A DNA stretch of 64,000 bases from Cunninghamia lanceolata. Its lineage: Eukaryota; Streptophyta; Pinopsida; Cupressales; Cupressaceae. Positions 46,510 through 58,498 of the stretch are shown piece after piece. Numbering within the stretch: position 1 is the stretch's first letter; the number at the start of each line of letters is the position of its first letter. A program made the position numbers and the translations under genes. The notes under the pieces were generated by a model. The model had not been told where the DNA came from. It did no database searches and saw only the letters and a list, made by a program, of their open reading frames with translations. The DNA is taken from the NCBI GenBank assembly GCA_027924645.1, contig BSBN01000047.1, positions 6,510,001-6,574,000 of the forward strand, in the 5' to 3' direction.

Positions 46510-46690
46510 CTAGTTACATGATATGCCTTGAGGGTAATTTGGTACTGTTTTTAGCCTTGAGGGCTTATTGGCTTTGAGAGCCTGATTGGATATCTTTGGT
46601 TACATGGTATGCCTCGAGGGCAATTTAGTACTATTTCTAGCCTTGAGGGCTTATTGGCTTTGAGACCCTGTTTGGTTATCTTTGGTTACA
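46510..46690 (+). repeat. Two copies of an approximately 85-bp repeat
   Basis: Both copies run from ggttacatg(a/g)tatgcct to a gatt/tggt-atctttggt end with the shared core agccttgagggcttattgg. Confidence 0.85.
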
Positions 46691-47519
46691 TGATTCATTG
46701 GAAGGCTTGAGGCCTTGTGGAAGTTTATACTTTTGGCTTGAGGCCTTGTGACTATGTTGGCTTGAGACCTTGTGATATATTGTGAAAGGATGACACCTAG
46801 AGGTAGAGATTGTCTACTCCCCTACCCTCCTAAACTCACCTAAGCTGGTTCATTGTATTGTGAGTCAAACCTTGAGGGTGTGTGTTTTATTTGATTTGTT
46901 GTTTTTGATCAATGTTGTGATGTGTATAGTCTATTTTACCCTGGGTATGTGGATGGTCTCCCTAGCTCAGGGGTGACCCACTTGCGGGTCTACGGTAGGG
47001 AGGAGAGCAGCTTGTGTGGTGTTTCTTTCTTTGTGTGTTACGCAGGTATTCTTGGAGCTTATTGTGAAGCTTGGAGAAGATTATTAGATCTTAGAAAATA
47101 TTTTATTTTCCTTGAGTCTTAAGGAGAGCCTGATCTTTTAATAGCTCCTTCCTTGTCAATTTTTTCAAAAGGAGAAAATTATCTCCCTATTGTTGTATAA
47201 ATTGTTATTTTGGAGTTGTGAGGAAATTCTCTCTTTTCTTGGGCTGATAGTTGTAATTTTCTTGTTCATTAAGTTTTACCATTTAGAATTAAGAAAAGGA
47301 AAAGAAAATTTATTTTTAAAAGAATATTAAAATTATCTAGTTCCTTCTTCTTCTACTTGCAACGTTGTGAGTTAGTTGATGTTTTAATTAAGTTTGTAAA
47401 AGTGTTAAAAAAAATCCCCACCATGAAATAAATGAAATTTGGGTTGCAGTATTGCTTTTGAAATTACTGCCACCTTGAGGGTCTCTTCCTAGGATGGGAA
47501 CCTTTTTACTTTTACTATG

Positions 47520-47640
47520 CTATTCATTATTCATTGTCACTATTCACTTTTACTATACACTTTTCACTATTTACTATTCACTTTTCACTATTCACTATTC
47601 ACTTGTACTATTCACTATTTACTTTTCACTATTCATTTGA
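47520..47640 (+). repeat. TTCACTA-type short repeat
   Basis: About 12 irregular copies of ttcacta / ttcactt in 120 bp, a simple-sequence stretch inside the solo LTR. Confidence 0.85.
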
Positions 47641-48321
47641 AGGCAACTATATGTAGTTTAAAACATTTGACTTGAAATAGAAATCTTAAATCAAGGAAAG
47701 TGAGATTTATTTATGCATAATGTATAATACGAATTGAATAGATGCTTAAACTTAGAGTTGCAATTTGAAAATACAATGTTTATATTTGCAAAAACAAAAT
47801 TAACTCATTGCTCTATTTTTAATGAATTATTCTATACTTTCTTTATAGTTAAGGAACTTGTTAATGAAATTGAGAGTTAAGTGAACTAAGATAATGGTGG
47901 TATATATATATATATTTAAATTAAATTTCAGAGAAACGGTAAAATAAACGTGATAGAAATACAAGCAAAATTAAATTCCAAGAAAAGGAAGAGAGAGCAA
48001 ATGAACAGATGATCGTGCTTTGTTGAAAAATGATCTATCACCTAAAACAACTATTGTTCAAATGTAAATCGTGAGATTAACCTAAAGTAGGAAACCATGC
48101 GTTTCCTTGTCTAGGGTGTGCGCACATGTATTTGGTACGCTGCCTTCAACTATATTGCTTTCACCTTAAGCGTGCACCGCCGAGCACACTTATGCGTGCG
48201 AGGGGGTTTTCAAAGTAGTAAGGGAAAATTTTTGATAGTTTGTATCATGACCATATGGCGCATGTGGACATGACACGTGTGTAATGCATGTTATAGCCGC
48301 ATGGAAAAAGTGGGCATGACA

Positions 48322-48389
48322 GAATGGAAGGCATTGATGGGCCACCCATGATGTCGCCAAGGTACCCAAAAGATAAGGTCATAATGATG
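48322..48389 (+). pseudogene. LTR-embedded reading frame of E2, short piece between two solo LTRs
   Basis: 68 bp. In the shifted frame of segment B it reads MEGIDGPPMMSPRYPKDK and passes through TSD TGATG (48385-48389) into segment C without a break. It is too short to interpret alone; its value is that the frame is kept on the right-hand junction. Confidence 0.6.
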
Positions 48390-49225
48390 TGTTGATGGTA
48401 TTTTTAGCACACAACAACGTAGGTGAAATATAGGTATCTCACCCCTCTTGAAAAAGGTATCCTATCCAAGATAGGATTGCCCCAAGGATAATACAACTAG
48501 GTTTTAGCTTTGCATGGAATAACTTTATTGGAATGTACCAGTTGTACCAAAAAGGGGTCTTACACAAAATACAGGGTTTATAAAAGATAACGACAATGCA
48601 AGTATAGAAACCCTAGGTGGTTCAGACTGTGAAGTCTAAAATTTCAGCAGATGGGCAATGAAATGCTGCTCAAACCCCAAATCTACCAAACTGGATGTAA
48701 AGAAAATGCAAAAGGAAAGGGAGAGAGAGAAGGGATAAGAGAAATCCTATAGACAATTGTAGAAATGATCAACACACAGATAGACATATTCCCAATAATA
48801 AATGAATCTTTTCTTAACTAGGAATCCCACAATGCCACAGAGATTATGCAATCTTCTAAGGAAATGCAATGATTTTCAAATTGTAGATGGTTCATCAAAC
48901 ACCCAATCCTTGGCTCAGCTCAATGAAATCATACAATCAAACTTATCTCATAAAATATGCCCAGACTAACCATGCACAATGACATACAATCAGCAAGCCA
49001 TCAATGGTATGGATAGGAAATCCATCAAATATCTGAATGATTAATCACAAATGCAACTAGATTTCAACTAATTTCATATTGATATGAACTATGAAATCCA
49101 AAATGAGACAACACAGAAACACAAATTCCCAACAATTTGCAAAACTTGCTTTGTATTGACTGTATTTTGGTAGAGTCTCGGCAATTCATTATCAAATCTT
49201 ATTTGTTACAATGAGAGAATGATGC

Positions 49226-49237
49226 CCCTTTTATAGA
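49226..49237 (-). promoter_or_regulatory. TATA box of the minus solo LTR
   Basis: Minus strand reads gtctataaaagg followed by gcatcattctctcattg. It is placed about 840 bp from the LTR 3' end. Confidence 0.7.
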
Positions 49238-50359
49238 CAAGGCACCACACTGAGTTTTTGAATGGACGGTGGAGATTAACTCAACACCAATGGTCCAGAT
49301 TACATGACATTTAATGAGATACATCAGTTAGTTGCATTTTTAGATTTGCACTTGTCCTTTAGGAAAAAGACAAAATACAGCTTGCAAATACATTGAATCT
49401 GGACAAAATGGATACCCATTTGGCTATATATGATGAAAAGCCAATTTTTAAGGCCAAAAGAAGTCAAAGGAAGGCCATATGACACTTGAAAACTTGAGCT
49501 AATGTGGCTTGATGAGATTCCAAGTACTGAATGGATCAAGAGGAGTATGTGGCACATTTTTTATGAAGGCATATCCAACTAGATGCTTGTTGAATCAATT
49601 CTTAATGATTGGACTACTGGAATAGTTGTATGCATGTCTTGGACATTGAACTAGATCTGCATGAATTGCCATGAAATAAGCATGATCTTCAATGTATTCA
49701 AGCTCCTCAGGCCTATCTCCATCATCTTGGACATCATACTAACTTCCTTTTGCATGTGCAGTAGCAATTTGGTTGATAGAGTGTTGATTTTGCATTTCTG
49801 GGTCAGCAAGGTACCTCTGTGTGTTCATCCTCCCAAGACAGCTCCAGTTGGCTCCTTTGTCCTCCAAGACCTACAATTCACAATGCAAAGCATCAATTTC
49901 ATCTTAAAAACTCATTTTCCATCCATTTGAATCAAAACATGTCCATTTGCAGCCATGGATTACTCAGAAACAACTCATTGTTAATGTTGCTTTCTTATCA
50001 ACTTCACAAATCTAGTAATTTTTACATGATTTTCTGAGTTATCTATCATTTTCAAGTACCCATTTGGCCAATATAATGATCTGGGAGGTTTTTAGGGCCA
50101 TTAGGATCCATTTGGGGACTTTTATTTCATGTTTTTATAGCCTTTTTTTGCAAAAAGCGAGATTTTTGGGGGTACCAACTTTTTAGGTGCAGAAGCATTA
50201 ATTATTTTAAAACATGCCCAAAATCCACACAAACTTGGTAAAAATGTTCATCATGATGTGACAACTAGTTGTGCAATCCAAATCCATTAAGAAAATCCAA
50301 TTTGCACCTTGAAAAAAAATCAACTTTTAGGCCAAAATGTCAAAAAGCGTTGATTTTGA

Positions 50360-50770
50360 GTCTCACTAACCTAGCACAGATTTTGGGTGTCACAGACTAA
50401 AAGTCGGTAAGGGCACTTTTTAGCGTAGGTTAGAGAGGTTTGTTTTTAGTGCAATAGGATTTAGTGATACTTTTGGGTCTAAGTGACCTAGCGCAGATTT
50501 TAGGTTTGACTGACCTATCGCAGATTTAAAGTCGGTCAAGATCAAATTTAGTGCAAGTCAATTGGAGGTGAATTTAGCGCAAGTCAGTCGGAGCCTGTTT
50601 TAGTGCAAACTTTGCTTGGTACTGCCTGTGGATTTTTTTATGCCTACTGACTTAGCAACAGTTTGGAAGGAAGTCAGTTGGGGATGGTTTTAGCGCTAGG
50701 CAATGAGATTGATTTTTGGTGCAAAGTGTAGTAAGGGTTGTTTTTAGCACCAGATTTGGAAATGTCCAAG
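50360..50770. repeat. TTTAG(C/T)GC motif array in the minus solo LTR
   Basis: tttagcgc, tttagtgc, cctagcgcag, cctatcgcag and ttttagcac-like words recur about ten times at 25-60 bp steps, with gtcagt(c/t)gg or gtcggt words between them. It is a worn minisatellite or regulatory cluster upstream of the LTR TATA box. Confidence 0.6.
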
Positions 50771-51387
50771 GTGACAGTATATTACAATATATTTAAGTAT
50801 ATGTTTGAAATATACTTTAAATATTTTGAAATATACTATCAGGATGTTTGAGATATGTTCCAGATCCATAGGATTTGATATGCAGATTCTAGATTTTTTA
50901 AGTTCCACCAGATCTCAGACTTAGCCATTTTTAGGGTTTTCAAGGTTTCAGACTTAGCCAAATCAGGGCTTCAAGACCATGTGTCAGAATGAAAGTATAT
51001 GAACCCCTTAGTGAAATCTTGTAGAATTTGACATGATTTTGCAACTCTAAGACATGGAAAACATGACACACCCTACAATAGCAATTTCAAGGACAATATT
51101 CAGTGACATAGGATTTTAGAGCAAAGTGCAGTAACACCCAAATTTAGTGCAAAAGGCAACAAATGGCTATCTTTTAAGCACAACAACACTCAAGACACCT
51201 CCAAATCAATCATGAAAGACATCAAATGACTCCAAACATGTGAAATACTCAAATTTAGAACAAGTCCTACACTCTAAGTAGAATTTCACCTTCTCATTGT
51301 CATAAGGCAGAAAGGTTGAGAATCCAAGCCAAAGAAAAAAAGGGGGTCTCTATTTGGCAAAATGGGGCATGTGTGCAAGGCACAACA

Positions 51388-54300
51388 TGATGGAGATGAC
51401 CAGGAAAATATTGCCCTCACATGAGGCATTTGTCCAGAAGAATAAAATACCCAAGGTGATGTTTCCATTGATGATTGGTTGGTATATGTGCCCTGATGCA
51501 GAAATAGCTAAAGAAGCCATAGGAGGACTGGAGCTGATGTGTTTGCAGCCTTTCCCCTTATCAAGGTAGTATGATCCTTATCATAGGATGGAAGCATTAT
51601 ATAAGAAGCTAGTGCACCAGGTGCACATAGAGGATTATTGGGCTGATTGTTTAGAAGATGTTGAAGTCGGGAGGAGGAGCTACCAAAGGCTCACCCTAAG
51701 ACAAATTCACACTTTGGATTGTATTCTAGTACCCCCACAAGTACATGAGGATGATCAAGTGAGCATGTCTCAAGAGTATGAAGAAAAGAAGATATACAAT
51801 GAGACAATCTCCCCACCTGATTAGAACCAACAAAAGGAAACCTCACTATAGATAATAACTCAGAGGGTCATGCAATTAACCAAAGCTTCGGTAGAGAAGG
51901 AGGTTGCTAAGCGCAGGGCCAAGGGGGTGGCTATAACCATTGATAACAAAAGGAAGAGACAAGAATTGACAAAATAAGATTATGATGACTTCCTTAAAGA
52001 TAAGAGACAATATCTGGAGAAGAGAATACATGAAGGTTCATCCAAGGCAACCAAGAGGGGAGGGATGAACATTGGTGTCAAGATCACCCCAAAGCCTTCA
52101 CCTCAGAAAGCACAAGCCTCAACCTCCACAACTACAACAACCAAGAAGCCCGAGAAGCAACCTGGGCATATAGTAGAATAGGGCATCACTTATGAGGACT
52201 TGGATGGAGATGATGATGATGAGGGGCCCTTGGTAATAAAAAGAAGAAAGAAAACTCAAGAGGGGTCATCTAGAAAAGGCCAAGCTCAAGTTCCAACAAT
52301 GAGGGGATCAATAGATAAATGCCCAAACATTGTGCTTAAAGGCTAAGGAGGTGAGGGGATTCAACAAAACTTACAGTATGATGTTCCTATCCCCACCATT
52401 GTTAAATTTAAGACTAAATTAGTAGAGGAAGTCAGGGAGGAGAACGAGAAAAGAGGGGGTGATCAGCCTCTACCTCAAGATAAAGAAATCGACATTTTTG
52501 ATGATGAGGTAGTAGATGAGGTGTCTACTAGCCCCATGGAATCATTGGTAAAGAATACAATGGTAACACCTCAAAATACTCCCATAGTATAGCAAGAGTG
52601 GGAGGAGGATATAGAAGAAGACAATCCAAAAGCCTTGGCATAGAAAATAGGCACGGAGGGATTAATTGGCCAAGTCACAAGCTGAATAGTTATTGATTTA
52701 GCATATCAGGGCAATGATGATGCATGCAAAGATAAGGATGTAGTCCTAGAGCATGATAAGGCAGAAGACAATGCAGCTATGGATGTGCATACAAAGATAC
52801 ATGGTCAACCGGATGCCCAAGACACTAAACAAGGGCATGCTTGAGAAGAGAAGACAATTGATACATCTAGACAATCAGGTCCTAATGTCATATATGAGAC
52901 CAAAGATAATAAGGATACAAACATGTCAGAATCCAAGAAAGAAGGTCCAATGAAGGAAGATGATAATAAAGAACAAGAAAGGGTGAGTGAAGATAACCAA
53001 ATAGATCATCAGGATATTCAAGATCCTGGTCATCAGAGACCTGATATGAATCCACCACCACCTTAGGATGAACAAATGATACTTAATCAGGGTATGAAAA
53101 CATCAGAGGAGAGCCCCACAACTGATGAACAACAAAAAGTAGATGAAAGGGTTCACATTGGAGAAGAAGAACAACAAAAGTAGGGAGATGATGCAGATAC
53201 CCTGGAAGAGCAAAACCTAGAATCACATGATGCTCATATTGAGCATACAGACCAAGAAGGGTCCAAAGATAATGTACCATATTGGCTTTAACATGAGGTG
53301 ATCCCACCTACATTCTTTGATTCTTCAAATTTTGATATATCTTCATTATTTTCAGCTAAAGCAGCCAGACCAAAGAGGAGAGCCAGGACTACCTCTACAA
53401 TAAAGAGAGATCCTGCAATAGGGAAAAGAACAACCCAAATAGTTGTACCTATTGTAAATAAACCTAAAGGGGGAATAAGTGCAGGTGAGTTTCAAATAAC
53501 CACCATAGACCTAAGCTTTACTATTGAACAACAAGAGGGCCAAGAAGACAAGGATATCATAGATACCTTATTGGCCAGGATAGAAAAGGAAAAGGCAAAG
53601 AATAAAGAGCATAAAGAGCACATTGCTCAAATGTAAACTTTCATAAAGGGATTAGTGGCACCCACTAATATTCCTATTTCCACATCCACCCCACTAGAAA
53701 TAGTGTCACAAGATGACATCGCGGGTTTGGATGTCATGAAACACTGATCACTTGTTCTAGACAAATGGTTTATCTGGTTCCTATCTGAAGGAGAACAGGT
53801 GATAAATACCTCACTTGCCAATTGAGACCTGCTTAACACTTTGAAGAGAAAGGTTGATAAGATGCAGAAAGAGATTGCGTAGAGGTCAATGAAAGTAGCT
53901 AAACATTTGACTGCTCTTTCTGAGATGAAGAACATAGATGTGAATGTCCTGATATCTAATAATATCCTGACAACTCAGACTTCATAGTTATTAGATATAT
54001 GGTATGAAGAGACAAAATTTTAGGTGGATATCCTAAAGAAATGTAATGTTAAGTCCAAGGATATCAGTGTCAAATTGCATGGGCTCTTATTAGAAGAGAT
54101 AGAAATTTTGGAAGCTCTTGAAGACAAGATTGAAGGAAAGGTAGAAAACCAAGATGTGGACTTTGGCACCAATGCCTTCCAGAATAACTTCAGGCCTGCA
54201 TCAGATGATCCTCTCAACAATTTCTCTGAGGATATAATTGATAAGGCTATGAGAATGAGAGACAAGATAGAGAAGTACAATGAGGTACTAAATAGCTGGA

Positions 54301-54647
54301 GGAATAAGTGGATATCCTTGCAGATTCAATTCAATAGCCAGGGACATGCATTTAAAAAGGCTAAGGTATAGGATGGAGGGGAAATAGAAAGAATAGTCCA
54401 AGAATATGAACCTATCATGGGGACTATTAATGTGCATATAGAAGATGACCCATCCACAAATGAGGAGGAAAGAGCAAAGATGCAGGGTGTATGGATAAGA
54501 TGGCTAAGTCAACATAATTTTGAAGAATATTCCAAAAGGATAGCTATCCTCCACCAGAGGATTGCCAACTACAATCTGTGCCACGTGTCCTGTATGTTGA
54601 CTTTGTCAAAGGAATATGAACCATTGATAATATTGGATGAATCCTGA
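51388..54647 (+). pseudogene. LTR-embedded reading frame of E2, segment C (about 1,085 codons)
   Basis: A single frame runs from the TSD at 51388 to TGA at 54645-54647. It has about 20 internal stops (12 TAG, 4 TGA, 4 TAA) and no frameshift. The first 140 codons look globular (KILPSHEAFVQKNKIPKVMF, MIGWYMCPDAEIAKEAIGG, VHIEDYWADCLEDVEVG). The middle (51825-53290) is acidic, lysine- and glutamine-rich and probably disordered. A basic patch, RPKRRARTTS (about 53370-53400), could be a nuclear signal. The end (53520-54600) is helical and coiled-coil-like (EIEILEALEDKIEGKVE, ERIVQEYEPIMG). It stops about 36 bp before the LTR TATA box. No gag, protease, RT or integrase motif is seen, so the function is unknown. 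Confidence 0.65.
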
Positions 54648-55605
54648 CCACATGATCTTTTGTAACCACATCCCTTCCTTACTCTATAAAAGGAGGTTTT
54701 CCCTTTGTAAAATCATTAAGAGCTTAATTGAGATAGGACTATTGAATGTCATGGTGCTTTCTCAAGACCAATTGTAAATATGTTCACATTTGAATACTGA
54801 TAGCAATAGAGATACAGATTACAACTACATAGTAAATCTTGAGTAATATTCTGGATATCATATAGACTTGTCACTGTGATATGATGTGTCCCTTGGAGTG
54901 CATGTTAACTAGTGCTTGTTGTTGATTTCCTATTCCTTCGAAGATTAGCACCAACTGTGTGAAGTTGTGGAATGTCCTAGCATAGCATGGTTTGGTTTTC
55001 ATATCTATTTCATGAAGTATTGAATTGCACATATACAACAATGGTTGAAACTCATCAATTTTAGTAAAATTAGAAAGCATTAGTTTAAATTTCTTTAATT
55101 TCATTCAATCATCATAATTGCAAATACACAGAAAATAATAAGTAAACATAGAGAAATATGCTGATATCTCGTAGGTAACTGAATATCTTTAGCATATTTG
55201 AGCAAATAGCATGTCAATTTGAAAATATCATGCACATAAATATTAATAATGACAAAGAACACTTAAATACCAGCTTGTAGGCACAATATTTAGACAAATT
55301 CATGGTGCAGAAGCATAATCAAGACAAATACAGTACGATTTAACCCTATATGTTAAGAATTCACAGAAAGCATGATAAACAGAGCATATTCAGGTATAAA
55401 TTACTTCAAACTAAAATGGAAGGCCCCTAATAGAAAACAACAATTCACATCAAACTAACTGAGAGATTATTAGATGGTTAAGATCTGACTAAATGGAGAC
55501 TTGGAGTTATCAATTCATCCTAAATTGATCATACTTTTCAAGATGATGAAGGTTCATTTTGTGAATTCTTTATCTATGTTATTATGACTAACAACATGAT
55601 CAACA
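54648..55605 (+). repeat. R-U5 end of the E2 LTR
   Basis: Aligns by eye with 32640-33639 of E1 over its whole length with many substitutions, ending gactaacaacatgatcaaca. The bases after it (aatca) are not a primer site, as expected for a 3' LTR. Confidence 0.75.
54683..54692 (+). promoter_or_regulatory. TATA box of the E2 LTR
   Basis: ctctataaaagg lies where E1 has ctctatataagag, after a shared tcctga-ttgtaac block. 54648-55605 is the R-U5 part, with no coding signal. Confidence 0.65.
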
Positions 55606-56170
55606 AATCATTCTTCTCATGTTGAACAAAAAGTAGAACAAGAGGCATTAAGGAAGATAAATGATAAAAGATTGGCTAAGATATCTGATAGGTGTGCTAA
55701 TGCACACAATAAATTTCAAGAAAAAAAAAAAGATATTTAAGGATTGTATTAATGAAGCTACTGCCTTATATCTATTTTTCTTGAAATGGCCAAATGCCAC
55801 CAAGAACATCAAAGCTCGGATTGACTCCATTGAGTCATAGATATTTAAATTGGCTGAAGTATATGACTTGTCAAAAGACAAGGATCGATCAACTAGGGAA
55901 CAAATTGAAAATCTTCATTCACAGATGTCACAGCTACAGGACCAAAGAGAACAAATAAAGATTTTTTTTGGTTAGCTGAGGGAAGTAGTCAACTTGAGAC
56001 TTGCTTCACTATCTGGGTTTCTAGGAGAAGATGAAAAGAGTGAACAGAAGATGAAGACCGCAAGTAACATAGATGAGGCTAAGGATTTGTGTATAAAGCT
56101 TGAATGCCAAAATCATATTCTTTCCTCAAAAAAATCAAACTAGGTATCCACTCTTACTCAACTAAAGGTA
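55606..56170 (+). pseudogene. Decayed coiled-coil frame flanking E2
   Basis: It reads EQKVEQEALRKINDKRLAK, then shifts frame in an A-run (55722-55732), and continues ATALYLFFLKWPNATKNIKA, DRSTREQIENLHSQMSQLQ, AKDLCIKLECQNHILSS with TAG or TGA in several Gln/Trp-like positions. It is rich in K, E, Q and L with heptad-like spacing. It lies upstream of the copia-like polypurine tract, where SIRE-type copia elements carry an env-like frame with coiled coils. That identity is a guess. Confidence 0.45.
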
Positions 56171-56483
56171 ATCTACAAATCTATTCTACCTTCTAAGTGA
56201 GTTGAAAGAGTGTTGAAGATAAAACAATTTTGGATGTGTATAGACTTGCGAAGGTTTGCAGTAGATTTTGGGTTAAAATACTATGTACATAGCATCAATT
56301 TTTGGGCATTTCCATCTCAGGAGGAGTACTGTTTGTAGAAATCATATAGTAAGGGGGAGTTTATACAGTTTTGGGATGTTATAAGATGTTAGGCCCTTTG
56401 TCCTTGATGTCAAAGGGGGAGAGACACGAATGTACATCTAAGGGGGAGTGTTTGCACATCATTTTGGTTTTGCCATCAATGAA
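56171..56483 (+). other. 3' non-coding region before the copia-like LTR
   Basis: It holds several G-runs (tagtaagggggag at about 56347, tcaaagggggaga 56411, ctaagggggag 56437, aaaaagggggaga 56482). Repeated purine tracts of this kind precede 3' LTRs. No coding domain is seen. Confidence 0.55.
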
Positions 56484-56495
56484 AAAGGGGGAGAT
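56484..56495 (+). other. Polypurine tract
   Basis: aaagggggagat directly before TGTTGGAATC, the classical plant copia-type junction. Confidence 0.8.
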
Positions 56496-58498
56496 TGTTG
56501 GAATCTTGATAAGATTAGTTTTCATTGACATTCAAAAGTATGTGCAAGTAAGATTGGTTGTCATTGTATATATTCTAGAGATAGTCAATATGCAGTAATA
56601 TCAGTCAGCATTGCAGGATAAGGAAGAATGGTAATCAACTTGTTGTCTAAGTGTGATGCGAAGGTGAGTACACCTATTCTAACATGTTTCCTATATGTCT
56701 ACATTGATATCTTACTAGTTTGGTGTGTCACTCTTAGAGACAAGATGCAAAAGTTTTGCTAAGGTATTTACAGTGTATACCCTAAGGAAGAGTCACAATA
56801 ATTTGGTCCGCATTTCTCCACAAAGAAAGATTTAGTCTTTTAGTTTAGAATATAAGTTAATTGAGATATGAAGGTATTATATCCAAGATTTTAGTTCATT
56901 ATACCTTCAACAGAGAAAGTTATTAGTGACAGAGCTCTGGTTAGTGCTCCAACAGAATAAAGCAATGATGGAGACCTGTTGGAATGCTCTGTATTCCTCT
57001 GGAAGAGAAGTTGTACCCATTCAATTTTGAGAACATGATTAGAGATGTGTAATACATGCTTCCTTGTAGTTTCAAGTATTCTAATGGTCCACAAGGTTAG
57101 TTTTGAAATGACAGAAGTAATACAGATAGTTCTAGATGTCTAAGTTGTTCTCAGTGCACATGTTTCTGTACTTACAGAAGATGGAGAGTATATAGATCAG
57201 TAATATGAGTGTATGTGAAGATTCTACATATCTCAGTGTGTCTCTAGGTTGAAGCACATGAAAATCTCTCTTGTTTCTAGTATCGTATAGAGTATTCAGG
57301 TTAGTTTTGTAAAGAGTTGTGTTTGACTGTTCTCTAGATTACAATACAACTGGGTAAAAGTCTCTGAATTCCACCAAAAGTGATAAATATGGTAGTGTGG
57401 TTCTAAGAATGTGTTCATAATAGTACATAAGTCTATTCCTAAGAATTTTAGATGTTTTGGTGTACTGTAATGAAATATCCTAAGTCTTGGAATGTCATAG
57501 TCAGTCTGAAATGCTCTGTTTTCATCAGTTCAACATGTTTCTTGTCTTGTGGATGCATATAATGATTAGATACTTTAGGAGAAGGGTGTATGGATAGTGT
57601 TTACAAGGTACATTTCTCATATCTTGGTTTGCATCAAGGTTTTAGTGTCTCTCTGGTGGTGTAAAGATGGACAGTTAGCAATGATAGTGTTGCTTGGGCC
57701 GACAATCCAGTTTCCTCATATGTGGTGGATCCTGATTAGTTGTTTTGGCATTGAAGGATGAGTAGTGATGCTTCTTGGATCCTCTTATGAAGTATTGTGA
57801 TCCGCAACTCATTTTTTCATTACAATGTATATGTTGAAGCTGACCCTTGAAGAATTACACATTTCATCTAGAGGTCTTTTTGGTGCCAACCTAATTAAGG
57901 ATTTGAGTTGTTGCGGAGAGTATATATAAAAGAACAAAGTCATTTGTGAAGTGTGTGTGTGTGAGAAAGATGAATATCAAGGATGAAGTGTGTGAATTGA
58001 GTAATTATGCAAAAAAAGGGGACTGCAATGTCAGCATAAGTCAGATGCTTCTTTCACAGTAGTTCAGGTTCTTATTTTCATTGTAATTTTCATGTATCCT
58101 TCTATTAGATAGTGAGTCTCCTCAACATGTATTTGTATCTTGTTCTAAGTTTGTAGCCTTAGTTTACAAGTCATCAAGGATTAGTAGATTCCTTAGGTTG
58201 TATCCCTAAAACAAAGTCAGAAGGGAGTAGTAGCTTCCTTGGGTTGTAGCCCTAAAACAAAGTTGTAATCTTTTATTGCAGTGAGCTTATTATATTGTGA
58301 GTTAATCATCACCATGGTTTTTCCCTCATTGGGTTTTCTACATAAAATCTTGGTGTCATTGTGTTGATTAATGTGGTGCATGCTTTACTTTCTATTCTCT
58401 AAGTAATTTGATTTGATCTGCAAATGAAGTAGTTAAATTTTTGTATATGCTAATTCACCCCCCTCTCAACATCTCAGTGTGTTCAACATAACTTATTT
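56496..58498 (+). repeat. 3' LTR of a copia-like element
   Basis: TGTTGGAATCTTGATAAG to CAGTGTGTTCAACA, 2,003 bp. A TATA box (tatatataaaag) is at about 57918. The end, attcacccccctctcaacat, is like that of many plant copia LTRs. No pol is attached in this window, so only the 3' end remains. Confidence 0.75.

Larger units (their letters stand above)
44785..48321 (+). mobile_element. Solo LTR, relative of the Tekay-element LTR
   Basis: 3,537 bp, starting TGTGAGGCCTACAC and ending GGGCATGACA, with perfect TSD GAATG at 44780-44784 and 48322-48326. Several blocks are shared with the 20009 LTR (ttcccggattttcaaactatt, ggtctccctagctc-ggggtgaccc, cttgcgggtctacgg). No internal sequence: deletion by recombination between the two LTRs. 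It interrupts segment B. Confidence 0.93.
48390..51387 (-). mobile_element. Solo LTR, minus orientation
   Basis: 2,998 bp. On the minus strand it starts TGTTGTGCCTTGCACAC (51387) and ends ATACCATCAACA (48390). The TSD TGATG is at 48385-48389 and 51388-51392. The promoter-like TATAAAAGG on the minus strand at 49227-49235 and absence of internal genes fit an LTR. Inserted in the same reading frame as the other two. Confidence 0.88.
17758..55605 (+). mobile_element. 3' LTR of element E2, about 7.1 kb net, broken by three insertions
   Basis: It starts TGTTGTGTGGTTACACAACA, like the E1 LTR (30449), and ends in a stretch (54560-55605) that matches the end of the E1 LTR (32560-33639). Shared pieces there include TATA, gtggaatgtcct, agagaaatatgctga, cgtaggtaactga and gactaacatcatgaccaaca-like. 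Removing the Tekay complex, two solo LTRs and one copy of each TSD leaves about 7,077 bp. E2 pieces are 17758-20008, 44235-44784, 48327-48389 and 51393-55605. Between the U3-like start and the TATA box lies a long decayed reading frame that is reduced to a remnant in E1. No second LTR or intact internal region of E2 is in the window. Confidence 0.7.

Noticed and set aside
54560..55605. An independent LTR fragment inserted into segment C
   Set aside because: Considered first, but the frame end itself aligns in frame with the E1 LTR remnant (32414-32644), so one continuous LTR explains the data better; not fully excluded.
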